Shown: positions 1-8,724, counted from the stretch's first letter. The stretch: 41,038 bases of DNA from CAYVWB01 sp964455395 (GCA_964455395.1 CAYVWB010000038.1:1-41038), one strand, 5' to 3'. Made by a program: numbers and translations. Notes: a model not told the origin generated them from the sequence alone.

Positions 1-1
1 C

Positions 2-193
2 GCCCAGGCCTCCCACAAGCTCGCCGAGCAACTCTACGCCCAGCAGAGCGGGGGCTGCGCTGGCGGATCCTGTGGAACGCAGACCTGCGGGTGCGACGCC
101 CACGGCGCCTGCGACTGCCACGCCACGCAGAACAGGGAGGATGACGACGTCATCGATGCGGAATATACCGAGGGTGACAAGCGCGCCGCCTAG
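2..193 (+). CDS. dnaK: DnaK (Hsp70) chaperone, C-terminal end only
   Basis: This is the last 63 codons of a gene cut by the left edge of the window. The extreme C-terminus (DDDVIDAEYTEGDKRAA) matches the conserved acidic tail of bacterial DnaK, the ATP-driven cytoplasmic folding chaperone, and the residues before it (HKLAEQLYAQQ) fit the end of the helical lid. The linker between lid and tail is odd. Most DnaKs have a flexible Gly/Gln/Ala stretch there, but here it holds six cysteines in about 20 residues (CAGGSC, then CGC, then CDC), plus two histidines. That spacing suggests metal binding or redox sensitivity, which is inference. The assignment rests only on the tail, so an Hsp70 paralogue rather than the main DnaK is possible. 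A strong stem-loop follows 112 bp downstream. Confidence 0.8.
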   Translation, partial: AQASHKLAEQLYAQQSGGCAGGSCGTQTCGCDAHGACDCHATQNREDDDVIDAEYTEGDKRAA

Positions 194-304
194 GCCGCTG
201 CGGGCTCATCACGTTCCGACAGCGACGAGGACGGTTGGGACGGACGGCTGGGCTCTCGCTACAGGCCGACCCCTGCCGTCCCGGCGCAAAACGATCATGA
301 ACCG

Positions 305-348
305 AAGCCGTGGGAGGCGTCTTTGCGAAGACGCTTCTCGCGGCTTTT
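305..348 (+). terminator. Rho-independent terminator after dnaK
   Basis: A nested stem: AAGCCG (305-310) pairs with CGGCTT (341-346), GAG (314-316) with CTC (337-339), and GCGTCTT (317-323) with AAGACGC (328-334) around a TGCG loop. It runs directly into TTTT (345-348). It lies between the convergent dnaK and diguanylate cyclase genes, almost touching the stop of the latter, and probably serves dnaK. Confidence 0.7.
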
Positions 349-354
349 CCTGTG

Positions 355-2136
355 CTACGTGCGCACGGCGGGGCTGAAGGTGACGGTGCGGTTCCGGCCC
401 CCGCGTTTGGCGGCATAGAGGGCTTCATCCGACTGCTTGAGCAACGACTCCAGCCGGGCTTCCTCGCCTTTGGCGTGCGCAACGCCGAGACTCACCGTGA
501 CGGCCAGGGTCTTGTATCCGATATCCACCTTCAGCACGGCCACGTACTTGCGCAGCTTTTCCGCCACGAGACGCGCGCTTTCCAGGTCGGTCTCGGGGAG
601 CAGCACGCAAAACTCCTCGCCGCCCAAGCGGCCCACCACGTCCGCGCCCCGCACGGAGCGTTTCAAGGTTTCGGCCACGGCTTTCAGCACCATGTCGCCC
701 GCGTCGTGGCCGAAGGCGTCGTTTACTTTCTTGAAATGATCGATATCCAGCAAAATCAATGATATATCTCGACCATAGCGACGCACGCGCTCTTCTTCCT
801 GGCGGCCCAGCTCGCGGAAACGCCTGCGGTTGCAGAGTTTGGTCAGCTCGTCCTCGTAGGCTTGCCGCATCAGCATTTCTTCGCGGTGCTTGCGCTGGCT
901 GATGTCCCGGGTGACGCCTTGCCAGCCGATGACTTCGCCGAAGTCGTCGCGCACAGGCATGGAGACCACTTCGCACCAGACGGCGCGGCCGTCCTGGCGA
1001 TAGGTCTGCGCTTCCATCACCACGGTCTCTTCACCGGAAAACGCCGGCTCCGAGAGCCGTTCCAGGCAGCGTTGCCGCAGGGACTCCGCATGGCGATTGT
1101 TCATCAGTTCGAAAAGGGAGATGCCTTTGAGCGCAGCGGGCGGGTAGCCCAACAGCTGCGTGATGGCCGGGCTGACGTACTGGAGGAGGAAGTCCGCATC
1201 CACCCGCCAGAAGACGTCCGACGTGTTCTCCACCAGAATGCGGAACCGTCGCTCGCTGTTCTCCAGGGCTTTTTCGGCTTCCCGTCGCGCGGAGACGTCG
1301 CGTGCGCTGATGACGTAGGCCTCGTCCAGCTTCAGGCTGGGCTGGGTGAAGACCACCTCCACGGGGAAGATGGAGCTGTCTTTGCGGCGGTAGATTTCCA
1401 GGGCGCCCACATCGGAACGCATCTCCTGGGGGAAGTTGACGAGGTCGTCCACCTCCCGGGCGCCGGAGTTGCTGGACCAGAAGAGCAGCTGCTGGGGCGT
1501 CAACGCCAGAATCTCCTCGCGGGTGTAGCCCAGCAACAGCTCGGCGGCGCGGTTGGCGTCCAGAATGCGGCGCGAGGCGCGGTCGTAAATCAGCATGATG
1601 TCCCGCGATTCCTCGAAAAGCGCGCGGTAGAAACCGTCGTCCTCCAGGGTGGAGACGATGGCGTCCACGCTCTGGGTTTCCGAGAGACAGAAGAGCAGCC
1701 GCTTCTCCCCGGCGAGGTTGGCTTGCAAAGGCATGGCGAAGATCGTCCAGAGGCGGCCGTGCAGACGCACCACGCCGGAGCAGGCGCCGCTGGCTTCGCA
1801 GCGCTCGACGAGGTTCGCGCCGGCTTCGGCGTCGCTGGACGCGCCGGCGCGGCGGAGGGTCTCCACCAGGGGGCGGGGTCGCCACTGCGTGGCTGAGGGA
1901 TCAGGGGGCGTCGTCGCGTCGTCGCCACGTTCGCCATGCTTGGCGGATCCCGCTTGCTCCGACAGACCGAGTGGTTCCTTCCGACTGAACAGTCGGATGG
2001 CCGCCGGGGTGGCGTCCACCACGAGGGGGCCCTCCGGATGCGGCGTCACCAGCAGGGCCGGCGCGTCTTCGTGCAGTTCGAATCCGTTCATGGCGTATGG
2101 CGGAACGCTGGAGTGGAGGGCATGCCGACGTGACAC
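355..2136 (-). CDS. PAS-PAS-GGDEF diguanylate cyclase
   Basis: Predicted diguanylate cyclase making c-di-GMP from two GTP. Of 593 residues, about 1-160 are of unclear fold. Two PAS domains follow (one around FYRALFEESRDIMLIYD, one around RRFRILVENTSDVFWRVD), with a PAC-like segment after each. The C-terminal GGDEF domain carries an intact GGEEF active site at residues 505-509. The RGAD sequence five residues before it is a typical RxxD inhibitory site, so product feedback is likely. No EAL domain and no transmembrane segment is seen, so this is a cytoplasmic sensor. The start is uncertain: the longest frame begins with GTG at 2136, an ATG lies at 2091, and neither has a clear Shine-Dalgarno. 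It lies 24 bp downstream of a small gene and probably ends a minus-strand operon. Confidence 0.9.
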   Translation of the reverse strand: MSRRHALHSSVPPYAMNGFELHEDAPALLVTPHPEGPLVVDATPAAIRLFSRKEPLGLSEQAGSAKHGERGDDATTPPDPSATQWRPRPLVETLRRAGASSDAEAGANLVERCEASGACSGVVRLHGRLWTIFAMPLQANLAGEKRLLFCLSETQSVDAIVSTLEDDGFYRALFEESRDIMLIYDRASRRILDANRAAELLLGYTREEILALTPQQLLFWSSNSGAREVDDLVNFPQEMRSDVGALEIYRRKDSSIFPVEVVFTQPSLKLDEAYVISARDVSARREAEKALENSERRFRILVENTSDVFWRVDADFLLQYVSPAITQLLGYPPAALKGISLFELMNNRHAESLRQRCLERLSEPAFSGEETVVMEAQTYRQDGRAVWCEVVSMPVRDDFGEVIGWQGVTRDISQRKHREEMLMRQAYEDELTKLCNRRRFRELGRQEEERVRRYGRDISLILLDIDHFKKVNDAFGHDAGDMVLKAVAETLKRSVRGADVVGRLGGEEFCVLLPETDLESARLVAEKLRKYVAVLKVDIGYKTLAVTVSLGVAHAKGEEARLESLLKQSDEALYAAKRGGRNRTVTFSPAVRT

Positions 2137-2160
2137 TGCGGGAAGGCGGCGGGACGCCGA

Positions 2161-2403
2161 TCAGCCGCGTTCGTCCAGAAGGCCGCCGGCGTAAGCTTCT
2201 GCTTCCGCAAGGGTGCGGGGCAGTTCCTTGGGAAACCACATGCCCTGCTTGATGGCGGCTTGCTGGTCCAACGCCACGAGCGCCTTCACGTCCTGGTCGG
2301 CGCGTCTGGCGGAAACAGCTTGATCCGCTGCGCTGTACAGATAGGGCGGCGGCCCTCCTCCGACGCGCATGGTGGGGTATATGGCGTAATAAAAGTCCGG
2401 CAT
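2161..2403 (-). CDS. Small protein of unknown function (80 aa)
   Basis: I do not recognise a family. The ATG at 2403 is preceded by AGGAG at good spacing, which supports this start over the longer frame reaching 2439. The product starts MPDFYYAIYPTMRVGGG and contains a helical, charged centre (DQDVKALVALDQQAAIKQG) ending in LAEAEAYAGGLL. It has no signal peptide, membrane segment or cysteine pairs. It sits 24 bp upstream of the diguanylate cyclase and is probably co-transcribed with it, so it could be an accessory to that enzyme. That is a guess from position alone. Confidence 0.55.
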   Translation of the reverse strand: MPDFYYAIYPTMRVGGGPPPYLYSAADQAVSARRADQDVKALVALDQQAAIKQGMWFPKELPRTLAEAEAYAGGLLDERG

Positions 2404-2564
2404 GAGCTGCTCCTGCTCGGCTTGCCGCCAGCGACGCAACGCCGCGTCATGGCCTCAAGTGTGCACGAGGCGGCGCCTCCCGTCAACGAAAAGGCGGTAT
2501 TGGATGACGCACCTGTCAGCAAAAGCGTCATGTTTCCTGGCGCAGCCCCGCCGCCGGCGCCCTT

Positions 2565-3491
2565 TCAGACGAGGAAGTCCACCGCCAGGCCGGCTTCCAG
2601 CGCCGCCAGACCTTGCAGCGTCCCGGACTCCAGCGTCAGCGACACTGGCGCGCACGGCGTCGGCGGCAGCCTGAGCACGGCCGCAAGCTCCAGGGTGACG
2701 GAGCGCACGCTGCGCAGCTCGGCGAGGCTTTCCCGATGTGTGGACACCGCCGCCAGCAAGGCGTCCACCGTCTGCTGCAGCGCCGCGTTCACTGCGACCT
2801 CATCGAAATGCGCCACATTGCGCCGCCAGAAGTCCTCCTTGCGCGGTTCACCGGTGACAGGGTGCGGCTCCCACACGCGCCAAGCCACGTCCGGCTCGGC
2901 GGCGAGGAACTGGCTGGCCTCGTTGGGATCAAAAAACCCCACGAGGTTGAAGGAGCCCTCGGCGCAACAGAGGGGCTCGCCCGGAGCGACGGCGTCCATC
3001 CGCAGGGGAGCCACGGTCAACGAAAGCCCCATCCCCAGCGCTGCAACCTGCGCGATGGTTTCCTGGTCCAGGAAGAAGGAAGGCGGCGTCTGCGCGCCGC
3101 ACGCGTCGACTTCCGCGTCGGAGGAAGGCGCGGAGGCTTCATCGGAGACCGCGGCGAGACCCGCAAAGCAGTCCAGCCACGCCGTTATCTCCTTTTGCGC
3201 GAAGTACTTGCGGAGGAACGCCGCGTGCGGCGCAAGCACGGCCAAGGTTTTTGCGATGGCGGGCTCCAGCTCGCCGCCGTGCTGAAGGGAGCCGCAGAGC
3301 GCCCAGCCGTCGTGGTGGGGAGCGCGGCGCAAGCCGGGCCAGCGGGAGAGCGGCTCCCCCTGCCGCCACTGCTGCTGCGGTCTGGTGCGCAGCGCCTCGG
3401 TCACGTCTTCGGGGTCGAAACGTCCCAGCAGCGTCAAACACACCTGCAGCACGCGGTCCGCCTCGGGCAAGCCGGCGGACACGGCTGTCAC
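2565..3491 (-). CDS. DUF4279-like protein
   Basis: A predicted cytoplasmic protein of 308 residues. The N-terminal part, with FDPEDVTEALRTRP followed by a W-x-x-GEPLSRW-type segment and a later LEPAIAKTLAVLAPHAAFLRKYF, resembles DUF4279, a domain of unknown function that begins with an F-D-P-x-x-(I/V)-T motif. The C-terminal half is not recognised. The GTG at 3491 overlaps the TGA of the preceding gene (GTGA), a sign of translational coupling, so I prefer it to the much longer frame reaching 3884, whose N-terminus only reads through neighbouring genes. No catalytic motif is visible. The tight coupling to the 96-residue protein suggests the two work together. Confidence 0.7.
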   Translation of the reverse strand: MTAVSAGLPEADRVLQVCLTLLGRFDPEDVTEALRTRPQQQWRQGEPLSRWPGLRRAPHHDGWALCGSLQHGGELEPAIAKTLAVLAPHAAFLRKYFAQKEITAWLDCFAGLAAVSDEASAPSSDAEVDACGAQTPPSFFLDQETIAQVAALGMGLSLTVAPLRMDAVAPGEPLCCAEGSFNLVGFFDPNEASQFLAAEPDVAWRVWEPHPVTGEPRKEDFWRRNVAHFDEVAVNAALQQTVDALLAAVSTHRESLAELRSVRSVTLELAAVLRLPPTPCAPVSLTLESGTLQGLAALEAGLAVDFLV

Positions 3492-3778
3492 GCTTCTTCG
3501 TCGAGCCAGCGCGAGAGCGTCTCGATGATCTTCTGCGCCTGGTCTCTGCTGGAGATGACGAACTTGGATTGCTGCCGGTAGGTCCCACTCATCTTGCGGT
3601 AGCGCCGCACGGCGAACTTCTCCGGGCCGTAGTCCTCTTTCTTGCGGTCCCACTCCTGATAGCGGAACATGATGGTGGACCAGGCGCCCTTGGTGAGGAC
3701 TTCCTTGTCCAGTTCCTTGACGAGGAGAACGCCGTCTTCCTCGTAATTGATGGTGATGTCGTCGATGGTTTCGGCCAT
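3488..3778 (-). CDS. Conserved hypothetical protein (96 aa)
   Basis: A small soluble protein starting MAETIDDITINYEEDG, rich in charged residues (KELDKEVLTKG, QEWDRKKEDYGPEKF, RRYRKMSGTYRQQ) and ending in an amphipathic helix (AQKIIETLSRWLDEEA). It is compact, without cysteines or hydrophobic segments, and its codon use fits its neighbours. It looks like a conserved protein family of sulfate reducers, but I cannot name a function. GGAG lies about ten bases before the ATG. The stop overlaps the start of the DUF4279-like gene, and the deacetylase gene ends 33 bp upstream, so it is probably mid-operon. Confidence 0.7.
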   Translation of the reverse strand: MAETIDDITINYEEDGVLLVKELDKEVLTKGAWSTIMFRYQEWDRKKEDYGPEKFAVRRYRKMSGTYRQQSKFVISSRDQAQKIIETLSRWLDEEA

Positions 3779-3811
3779 GAGGGGACGCTCCGTGTTGGGC
3801 GTTGGAGGATG

Positions 3812-4759
3812 TCAGGCTGTGGAGGGATGACGCCACAGCTCGGATAAGGTGACGCCCTGGATGGGGCCGGACTGCGTGAGCCACACCAGGAAATGGCGGA
3901 TCTTCTCCACCAGCCGCGCCACGGCGTCTTCATTGGGAAAGTGGGGACTGTTGCCGGGCATGAGTTCCGATGAATGCAGGAACATGACCAGCACATTGCC
4001 GCCGCGACGGCGGTGCGTGCGCGCCGCCAACCGCATGGAGGGCGCGGGGTACCATACAGGCTGTATGCCGGCTGCGCCCACTGTGGCGAAGCCGTGCAGA
4101 ATGCGCTCGCGCAGGGAGCCGGGCATGAGCCGCGCGAAATTGTAGACGATCTTCGGGGAGCCTTGCCACACGGGGACCATGGAGAGAGGCGCCTCCAGCA
4201 CGGGGGGGGAGTCGTCGTACTTGGGCGGCAGCCAGTAGGGATCGTAGGAAGGCGTGAGGAACCGGTCCGGTCCGCCGAAGGCGTGGCGCAAAGGCGCGTG
4301 GCTGGAGTCCACCTGCACGCCGAATTCGCTCAGCAGCCCCTCCACCTGCTTGCCGAAGTCCCAGCGACCCATACGGAACGACGTGGGCCGTGCGCCGAAA
4401 CGCTCCTCCAGGGTGTCGAAGAGCGTGGCCATCTTGCTCCGCAGCACGTTCAGGGGCATGCGGTCCGCACGTACGGGCTCCGGCGTCCCCATGTCCTCGA
4501 TGGGGGGGGTGTTCCAGGGGTGCAGGTGCGCGCCGAGTTCCGCGCCGAGTTCGTCACGCCAGCGCGTCAGGATATCCCGGGACGCGTCGTGCTTCGCCAC
4601 GTGGTATGTGGAAAGCAGCGTGAGCGGAAACCCCATGTCACGCGAGATGAACTCCAGCCGCTGCAGGCTTTCCACATTGGCCACGCTGGGTGCGTGTTGG
4701 GCGTAACGTCCCGAAAAGAGACCTTCTTCCTCCACGTCGATGGAGATGACGAGCTTCAA
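3812..4759 (-). CDS. Polysaccharide deacetylase family protein
   Basis: A 315-residue protein opening with MKLVISIDVEEEGLF, the metal-binding first motif of NodB-type carbohydrate deacetylases, here with DVEEEG in place of the common TFDDG. A second histidine motif follows (GAHLHPWNTPP), then later SFRMGRWDFG and VDSSHAP. Members of this family remove acetyl or related groups from glycans, usually with a bound metal. Variants with this DVEE-type start are common in glycan biosynthesis loci. There is no signal peptide, so a cytoplasmic sugar substrate is likely. It lies 46 bp downstream of the dehydrogenase gene and 33 bp upstream of the 96-residue gene. Confidence 0.85.
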   Translation of the reverse strand: MKLVISIDVEEEGLFSGRYAQHAPSVANVESLQRLEFISRDMGFPLTLLSTYHVAKHDASRDILTRWRDELGAELGAHLHPWNTPPIEDMGTPEPVRADRMPLNVLRSKMATLFDTLEERFGARPTSFRMGRWDFGKQVEGLLSEFGVQVDSSHAPLRHAFGGPDRFLTPSYDPYWLPPKYDDSPPVLEAPLSMVPVWQGSPKIVYNFARLMPGSLRERILHGFATVGAAGIQPVWYPAPSMRLAARTHRRRGGNVLVMFLHSSELMPGNSPHFPNEDAVARLVEKIRHFLVWLTQSGPIQGVTLSELWRHPSTA

Positions 4760-4805
4760 AGCGCATTCCTCGCGTTGGATGTCTGCATGACGGCGGCGAA
4801 CGCCT

Positions 4806-6035
4806 TCACGACCGCATATCGAAACAGGATTTCATGGACAGGCCCGCGCGCTTGTCGAAGGCTTCCCGAAAGGCCACGCGCCACTCCTTCAGCCGCCGCG
4901 ACCCGGTATAGAGTCCCTCGGCAGGGAAATCCTCACGGGCGAGCAGCTCCAGCGCCAGCGGATACGTACGACGCATCTCGCCGTCCACCTCCCCCTGCCC
5001 ATAGTAGCACGCGCCGGTCACGACCAGTTGGCGGAACCACACACTGGAAATGTCCACGCCGCCGGCATTGGCCGCCGTGCCCACCATCACCAGCCGGCCC
5101 CGACAGCGCAAGGCCACCAACCCTTCCTGCAAGGTGGCGGGGAGCCCCACGCAATCATAGAAAACATCGCAGCCGCCTTCAAGGTTCCCCCCGCCCAGGG
5201 TGGTGGGCAGGAAACGGGCTCCCACGGCCTGCGCCAGAACACGGCGATCCGGACGCAGCAGGACCTCGTCCGCCCCGCCGGCTTCCGCAAGCTCCTTCTG
5301 GAAAGGATACCGCGCCACCGCCGTCACCCGCGCACGGCAGCCCAGCGCCCGTAGCGCACGCACCACAAACTGCCCGATGACTCCCGCTCCGTACACCACC
5401 ACGTGGTTGTCATTCTTGGGAAAATTGTCGAGCACAGGCTGCAGCGCGGAGGCGAAGGCGTCCGCCAGCACAGCGCGTTCGTCCGCCATGCCCTCCGGCA
5501 CGCGGTGCAGCTGGAGCGGATGCGCCGCCACGTACTCCGCCATGCCGCCCCCAGTGGCGGCGTTGAAGCCGACGCCAGGTCCCGCCGCCAGCGGCCCCTC
5601 CGTGAAGCGCTCACAGAGATTCGTCTCCCCCCGCACGCACGGGCCGCACGGCGCAAGTCCGCGCACGGCGCAATGCAAGGTGGGCTCCACCACCACCCGC
5701 TCGCCCTGCACGAAGCCCGAGTCCGCGGGGGCGTCGTCCACCTCGGCGACGATCTCGTGTCCCAGGCCCATGGGGAAGGAGCCGTAGGGCTCCATGAGGT
5801 AGGACTCCGCGCCGCGCAGCAGGTTCAAGTCCGATCCGCAGATGCCGCAGAGCCGCACCTTCAGCCGCACCCACTCCGGCCCCAGACCGCGCCGGGCCAT
5901 GTCCGCCCGCTCGAAGGGCACGTCCTCCAGCGCAAGTGGCGCAAGCCAGGGGAAGAAGCGGCGCCGCCATATCCGCGCAGCCCCGGCCGAAGCAAGGTAG
6001 CGGATGACGGACTTACGGTAGACAAGGGCGCGCAT
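4806..6035 (-). CDS. Zinc-dependent medium-chain alcohol/sugar dehydrogenase
   Basis: A 409-residue MDR-family dehydrogenase. The catalytic zinc segment CGICGSDLN is followed by GHEIVAEV. A four-cysteine structural zinc lobe (C-x7-C-x2-C-x7-C, around CGPCVRGETNLC) precedes the Rossmann motif VVYGAGVIGQFVV. Proteins with this plan oxidise polyols, threonine or sugar alcohols with NAD(P). The substrate here is unknown. I chose the ATG at 6035 because GGGAG lies seven bases before it, rather than the longer frame from 6122. It heads the minus-strand gene set reaching 355, and its pairing with a polysaccharide deacetylase suggests a role in sugar or glycan modification. It diverges from the chemoreceptor gene. 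Confidence 0.85.
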   Translation of the reverse strand: MRALVYRKSVIRYLASAGAARIWRRRFFPWLAPLALEDVPFERADMARRGLGPEWVRLKVRLCGICGSDLNLLRGAESYLMEPYGSFPMGLGHEIVAEVDDAPADSGFVQGERVVVEPTLHCAVRGLAPCGPCVRGETNLCERFTEGPLAAGPGVGFNAATGGGMAEYVAAHPLQLHRVPEGMADERAVLADAFASALQPVLDNFPKNDNHVVVYGAGVIGQFVVRALRALGCRARVTAVARYPFQKELAEAGGADEVLLRPDRRVLAQAVGARFLPTTLGGGNLEGGCDVFYDCVGLPATLQEGLVALRCRGRLVMVGTAANAGGVDISSVWFRQLVVTGACYYGQGEVDGEMRRTYPLALELLAREDFPAEGLYTGSRRLKEWRVAFREAFDKRAGLSMKSCFDMRS

Positions 6036-6227
6036 GCAAAGCTCCCGGGAGAAATTCGTTGGCGACGAAGGCCTCCTGTAGCGCGCGTCGGCCCGAAGAA
6101 CAAGGGGGCGCGCCCCCGACATGTTGCGATTTCATTCAGCTTGACGTAGAATTTTGTCGCTGAAAATTTGTGTAAGCCGTCGAACGCGTGCGCTTTCGCA
6201 CACCCCCCCTACGCGCGAGACATCACC

Positions 6228-8537
6228 ATGCAGAGTTCCCTTTCCCTTCGCCTCGGAGTTCTTGTCAGCGGCATCATCATTGTCGCCGTGGCCGTGCTGG
6301 CGACGTACGCCTACACCAATACGTTTGACGCCGTGCTGGAGACGCAGATCCAGTCCATGGAAGAGCTGGGCGACAAGATCCAGCAGTCCGTGACGGACTT
6401 CACAGCCCAGGGCGAACACACTGCCAAACTCATCGCGCTCAACGAAAAAGTCATCAACATCGCCGCTTTCTCCGGCGCGGTGATGGATCAGACCCTCCTG
6501 GATGACACCCTCGCCAACGTCCCCGTGGCCGAGGCCCTCTTCATCTACGACGCCGCAGGCGCCGTGGTGGCGAGTTCCGTGCGCGACGGCGAGAACATCA
6601 CCGGAATGGACATCTCGGACCGTTCCTACTTCGCGCAAACCAGCCAAGGCGAAACCTATCAAGGGGAGGATGTCATCGTCTCCCGCTTCACGGGCGTCAC
6701 GGCTTTCGTGGTCGCCGCGCCGTTGCGCGACGTATCGGGCAACATCCTCGGCGGCGTCGCCCTCACCATGGACTTCTCCCGGTTCCAGCAGAAGTACCTG
6801 GCCGGGGTGGAGATCGGGGAGCGCGGTTATCCTTACATGTTGGACGCCAAAGGCCGCATCATCGCCCACCCGGACGAGTCGCTGATGTTGAAGGATTTGA
6901 CGGAACACGCTTTCATCCGCCGCTCCCTGGAAGAGGAGCGCGGCTTCACGGAGTACGTATGGCGGGAGGAGGACAAGGTCCAGCACTGGCGTCGGGTGGA
7001 CACCACGGGCTGGGTGCTGGTGCTCTCCGCGTACCGGGAGGACCTGGTCCGCGCGGCGCTCGCCCAGCGCAACTTCCTGGCGCTCTTCGGCGTGGGCGCG
7101 GTGGCGGCGGTGCTCACCGCGTTGATGATCGCCCTGCAACGCATGGTGCTGCGTCCCGTGAAGGGGCTCGTAGCCTACACCGAAGCCGTGGAGCAAGGCC
7201 GCTACGACGAACGCCTGGAAGGCTCCTACGCGTGTGAACTGAAGGACCTCGCCGAACACATCCAGTCCATGGTCGTGCAGCTGAAAGAGCGGCTGGGCTT
7301 CTCCCAAGGCGTGCTGGACGCCATCAGTCAGGGTATGCCCATCCTCGTGGCGGACACCCGGGGCCAGATCGCACGCGTGAACGACCAGCTCCTGAAGATT
7401 CTCGACAAGACCGGCGCCCCAGAAAGTTACGTGGGCCAGTCCCCCGGCCGCTTCTTCTACAACGACGACTCCCGCCAATCCTACACCCACGAAGCCCTCA
7501 CCACGGGCCGCACCGTGGAAGGCGCCCTCGAACTGACCGGCAGCGACGGCCGCGCGCGAGTGCTCAACGTCCAAGCCAACCCCATCAAGGACCTGGACGG
7601 CGCCGCCGTGGGCGTTTTCACCCTCTACTTCGACCTCTCGGAGATCCGTGCGCAACAGGCCGCCATGGAGAGCAAGAACGCGAAGATTCTGGAGGCGGCC
7701 CAAGAAGCGGACGACATCGTTGCGGAGGTGACTTCCGCTTCGGAAGACATCGCCGCCGCCATGGAGGACGCCAGCCAGGGGGCCTCCCAACAGGCGCAGC
7801 GCGCCAGCGAGACGGCCACCGCCATGGAGGAGATGAACGCCACCGTGACGGAGGTGGCGCGCTCCGCCGCGGACGCTTCAACCAGCGCCGCCGAGACCAT
7901 GCAGCAGGCGCACCAGGGGGAAGCCGTGGTCCGCCAGGTCATCGACGCCATCACGGAAGTCCGCAGCCAGGCGGACAGCCTCTCGGGCAACATGGCGGCG
8001 CTCGGTGAACGCGCGCAGGCCATCGGGCAGGTCATCGGGGTCATCAACGACATCGCAGACCAGACGAACCTGCTGGCGCTGAACGCCGCCATCGAAGCCG
8101 CCCGCGCCGGGGAAGCCGGCCGCGGCTTCGCCGTGGTGGCGGACGAAGTGCGCAAGCTCGCCGAAAAGACCATGCAAGCCACCAAGGAGGTGACGGAGGC
8201 CGTGAGCGCCATCCAGAAGAGCACGGACGACTCCATCGCCGCATCCAAGAACGCCAACGACTCCGTGACGCGCTCCACCGCCTTGGCCGAGGACTCCGGA
8301 CATGCCCTCGCGTCCATCGTCGAGCTGGTGCAGTCCACGGCGGACCAGGTCCGCGCCATCGCCACGGCTTCCGAGCAGCAAGCCGCTTCCAGCGAGGAGA
8401 TCAACCGCGCCGTGGAGGACATCGACGCCATCGCCAGCCAGACCGCCCAGGGCATGCAGCGCGCCGAAGACGCCGTGCAGCGTCTCGCCGCCCTTTCGCA
8501 ACGGCTGCAGCGCGCCATGACCGATCTGCGCGCCTGA
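6228..8537 (+). CDS. Methyl-accepting chemotaxis protein (Cache-HAMP-PAS-MCP)
   Basis: A 769-residue inner-membrane chemoreceptor. A first transmembrane helix lies at about residues 9-28 (GVLVSGIIIVAVAVLATYAY). A periplasmic dCache-type ligand domain fills about 35-280, a second membrane helix spans 283-303, and a HAMP segment follows. A PAS domain covers about 365-470, and the MCP signalling domain carries the conserved hairpin tip (DQTNLLALNAAIEAARAGE, near residue 610) that binds CheA and CheW. The extra PAS between HAMP and signalling domain suggests a second, cytoplasmic input. The start is taken at the ATG of MQSSLSLRLG because it places the first helix correctly; the upstream extension to 6168 does not look coding. 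The ligand is unknown. Confidence 0.95.
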   Translation: MQSSLSLRLGVLVSGIIIVAVAVLATYAYTNTFDAVLETQIQSMEELGDKIQQSVTDFTAQGEHTAKLIALNEKVINIAAFSGAVMDQTLLDDTLANVPVAEALFIYDAAGAVVASSVRDGENITGMDISDRSYFAQTSQGETYQGEDVIVSRFTGVTAFVVAAPLRDVSGNILGGVALTMDFSRFQQKYLAGVEIGERGYPYMLDAKGRIIAHPDESLMLKDLTEHAFIRRSLEEERGFTEYVWREEDKVQHWRRVDTTGWVLVLSAYREDLVRAALAQRNFLALFGVGAVAAVLTALMIALQRMVLRPVKGLVAYTEAVEQGRYDERLEGSYACELKDLAEHIQSMVVQLKERLGFSQGVLDAISQGMPILVADTRGQIARVNDQLLKILDKTGAPESYVGQSPGRFFYNDDSRQSYTHEALTTGRTVEGALELTGSDGRARVLNVQANPIKDLDGAAVGVFTLYFDLSEIRAQQAAMESKNAKILEAAQEADDIVAEVTSASEDIAAAMEDASQGASQQAQRASETATAMEEMNATVTEVARSAADASTSAAETMQQAHQGEAVVRQVIDAITEVRSQADSLSGNMAALGERAQAIGQVIGVINDIADQTNLLALNAAIEAARAGEAGRGFAVVADEVRKLAEKTMQATKEVTEAVSAIQKSTDDSIAASKNANDSVTRSTALAEDSGHALASIVELVQSTADQVRAIATASEQQAASSEEINRAVEDIDAIASQTAQGMQRAEDAVQRLAALSQRLQRAMTDLRA

Positions 8538-8562
8538 AGGCTTCCGCCACGCGGTTCGGGAG

Positions 8563-8724
8563 AGTGAGCTTCGCGCGCAGGCGCGACTGACTGCCCACCA
8601 CCGTGCGGGCGTCATCGCTCGGCGCGTTAGTGAGCTTCGCGCGCAGGCGCGACTGACTGCTGCTTGGCGGCCATTCTCCGTGGCGTTCAGGCAGTGAGCT
8701 TCGCGCGCAGGCGCGCCTGCCTGA
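8563..8724 (+). repeat. Three REP-like palindromic repeats
   Basis: Three near-identical elements begin at 8563, 8629 and 8693, each starting AGTGAGCT. The core TCGCGCGCAGGCGCG(A/C) can fold as TCGCGC/GCGCGA around a GCAG loop in the first two copies. The third has GCCTGCC after the core, pairing with GGCAG before it. They are spaced about 65 bp apart just after the chemoreceptor stop. No T-run follows, so they resemble extragenic palindromes more than a simple terminator. Confidence 0.7.

Noticed and set aside
3492..3884. N-terminal extension of the DUF4279-like gene to 3884
   Set aside because: The extension reads through the 96-residue gene and the end of the deacetylase gene in another frame, giving an Arg/His-rich non-protein-like sequence.
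6141..6146. TTGACG as -35 box of the chemoreceptor promoter
   Set aside because: No acceptable -10 box is found at 16-18 bp, and no sigma-28 or sigma-54 pattern is visible either.
6132..7790. 552-residue open frame opposite the chemoreceptor
   Set aside because: An antisense shadow of a clearly identified gene, with no family-like sequence.
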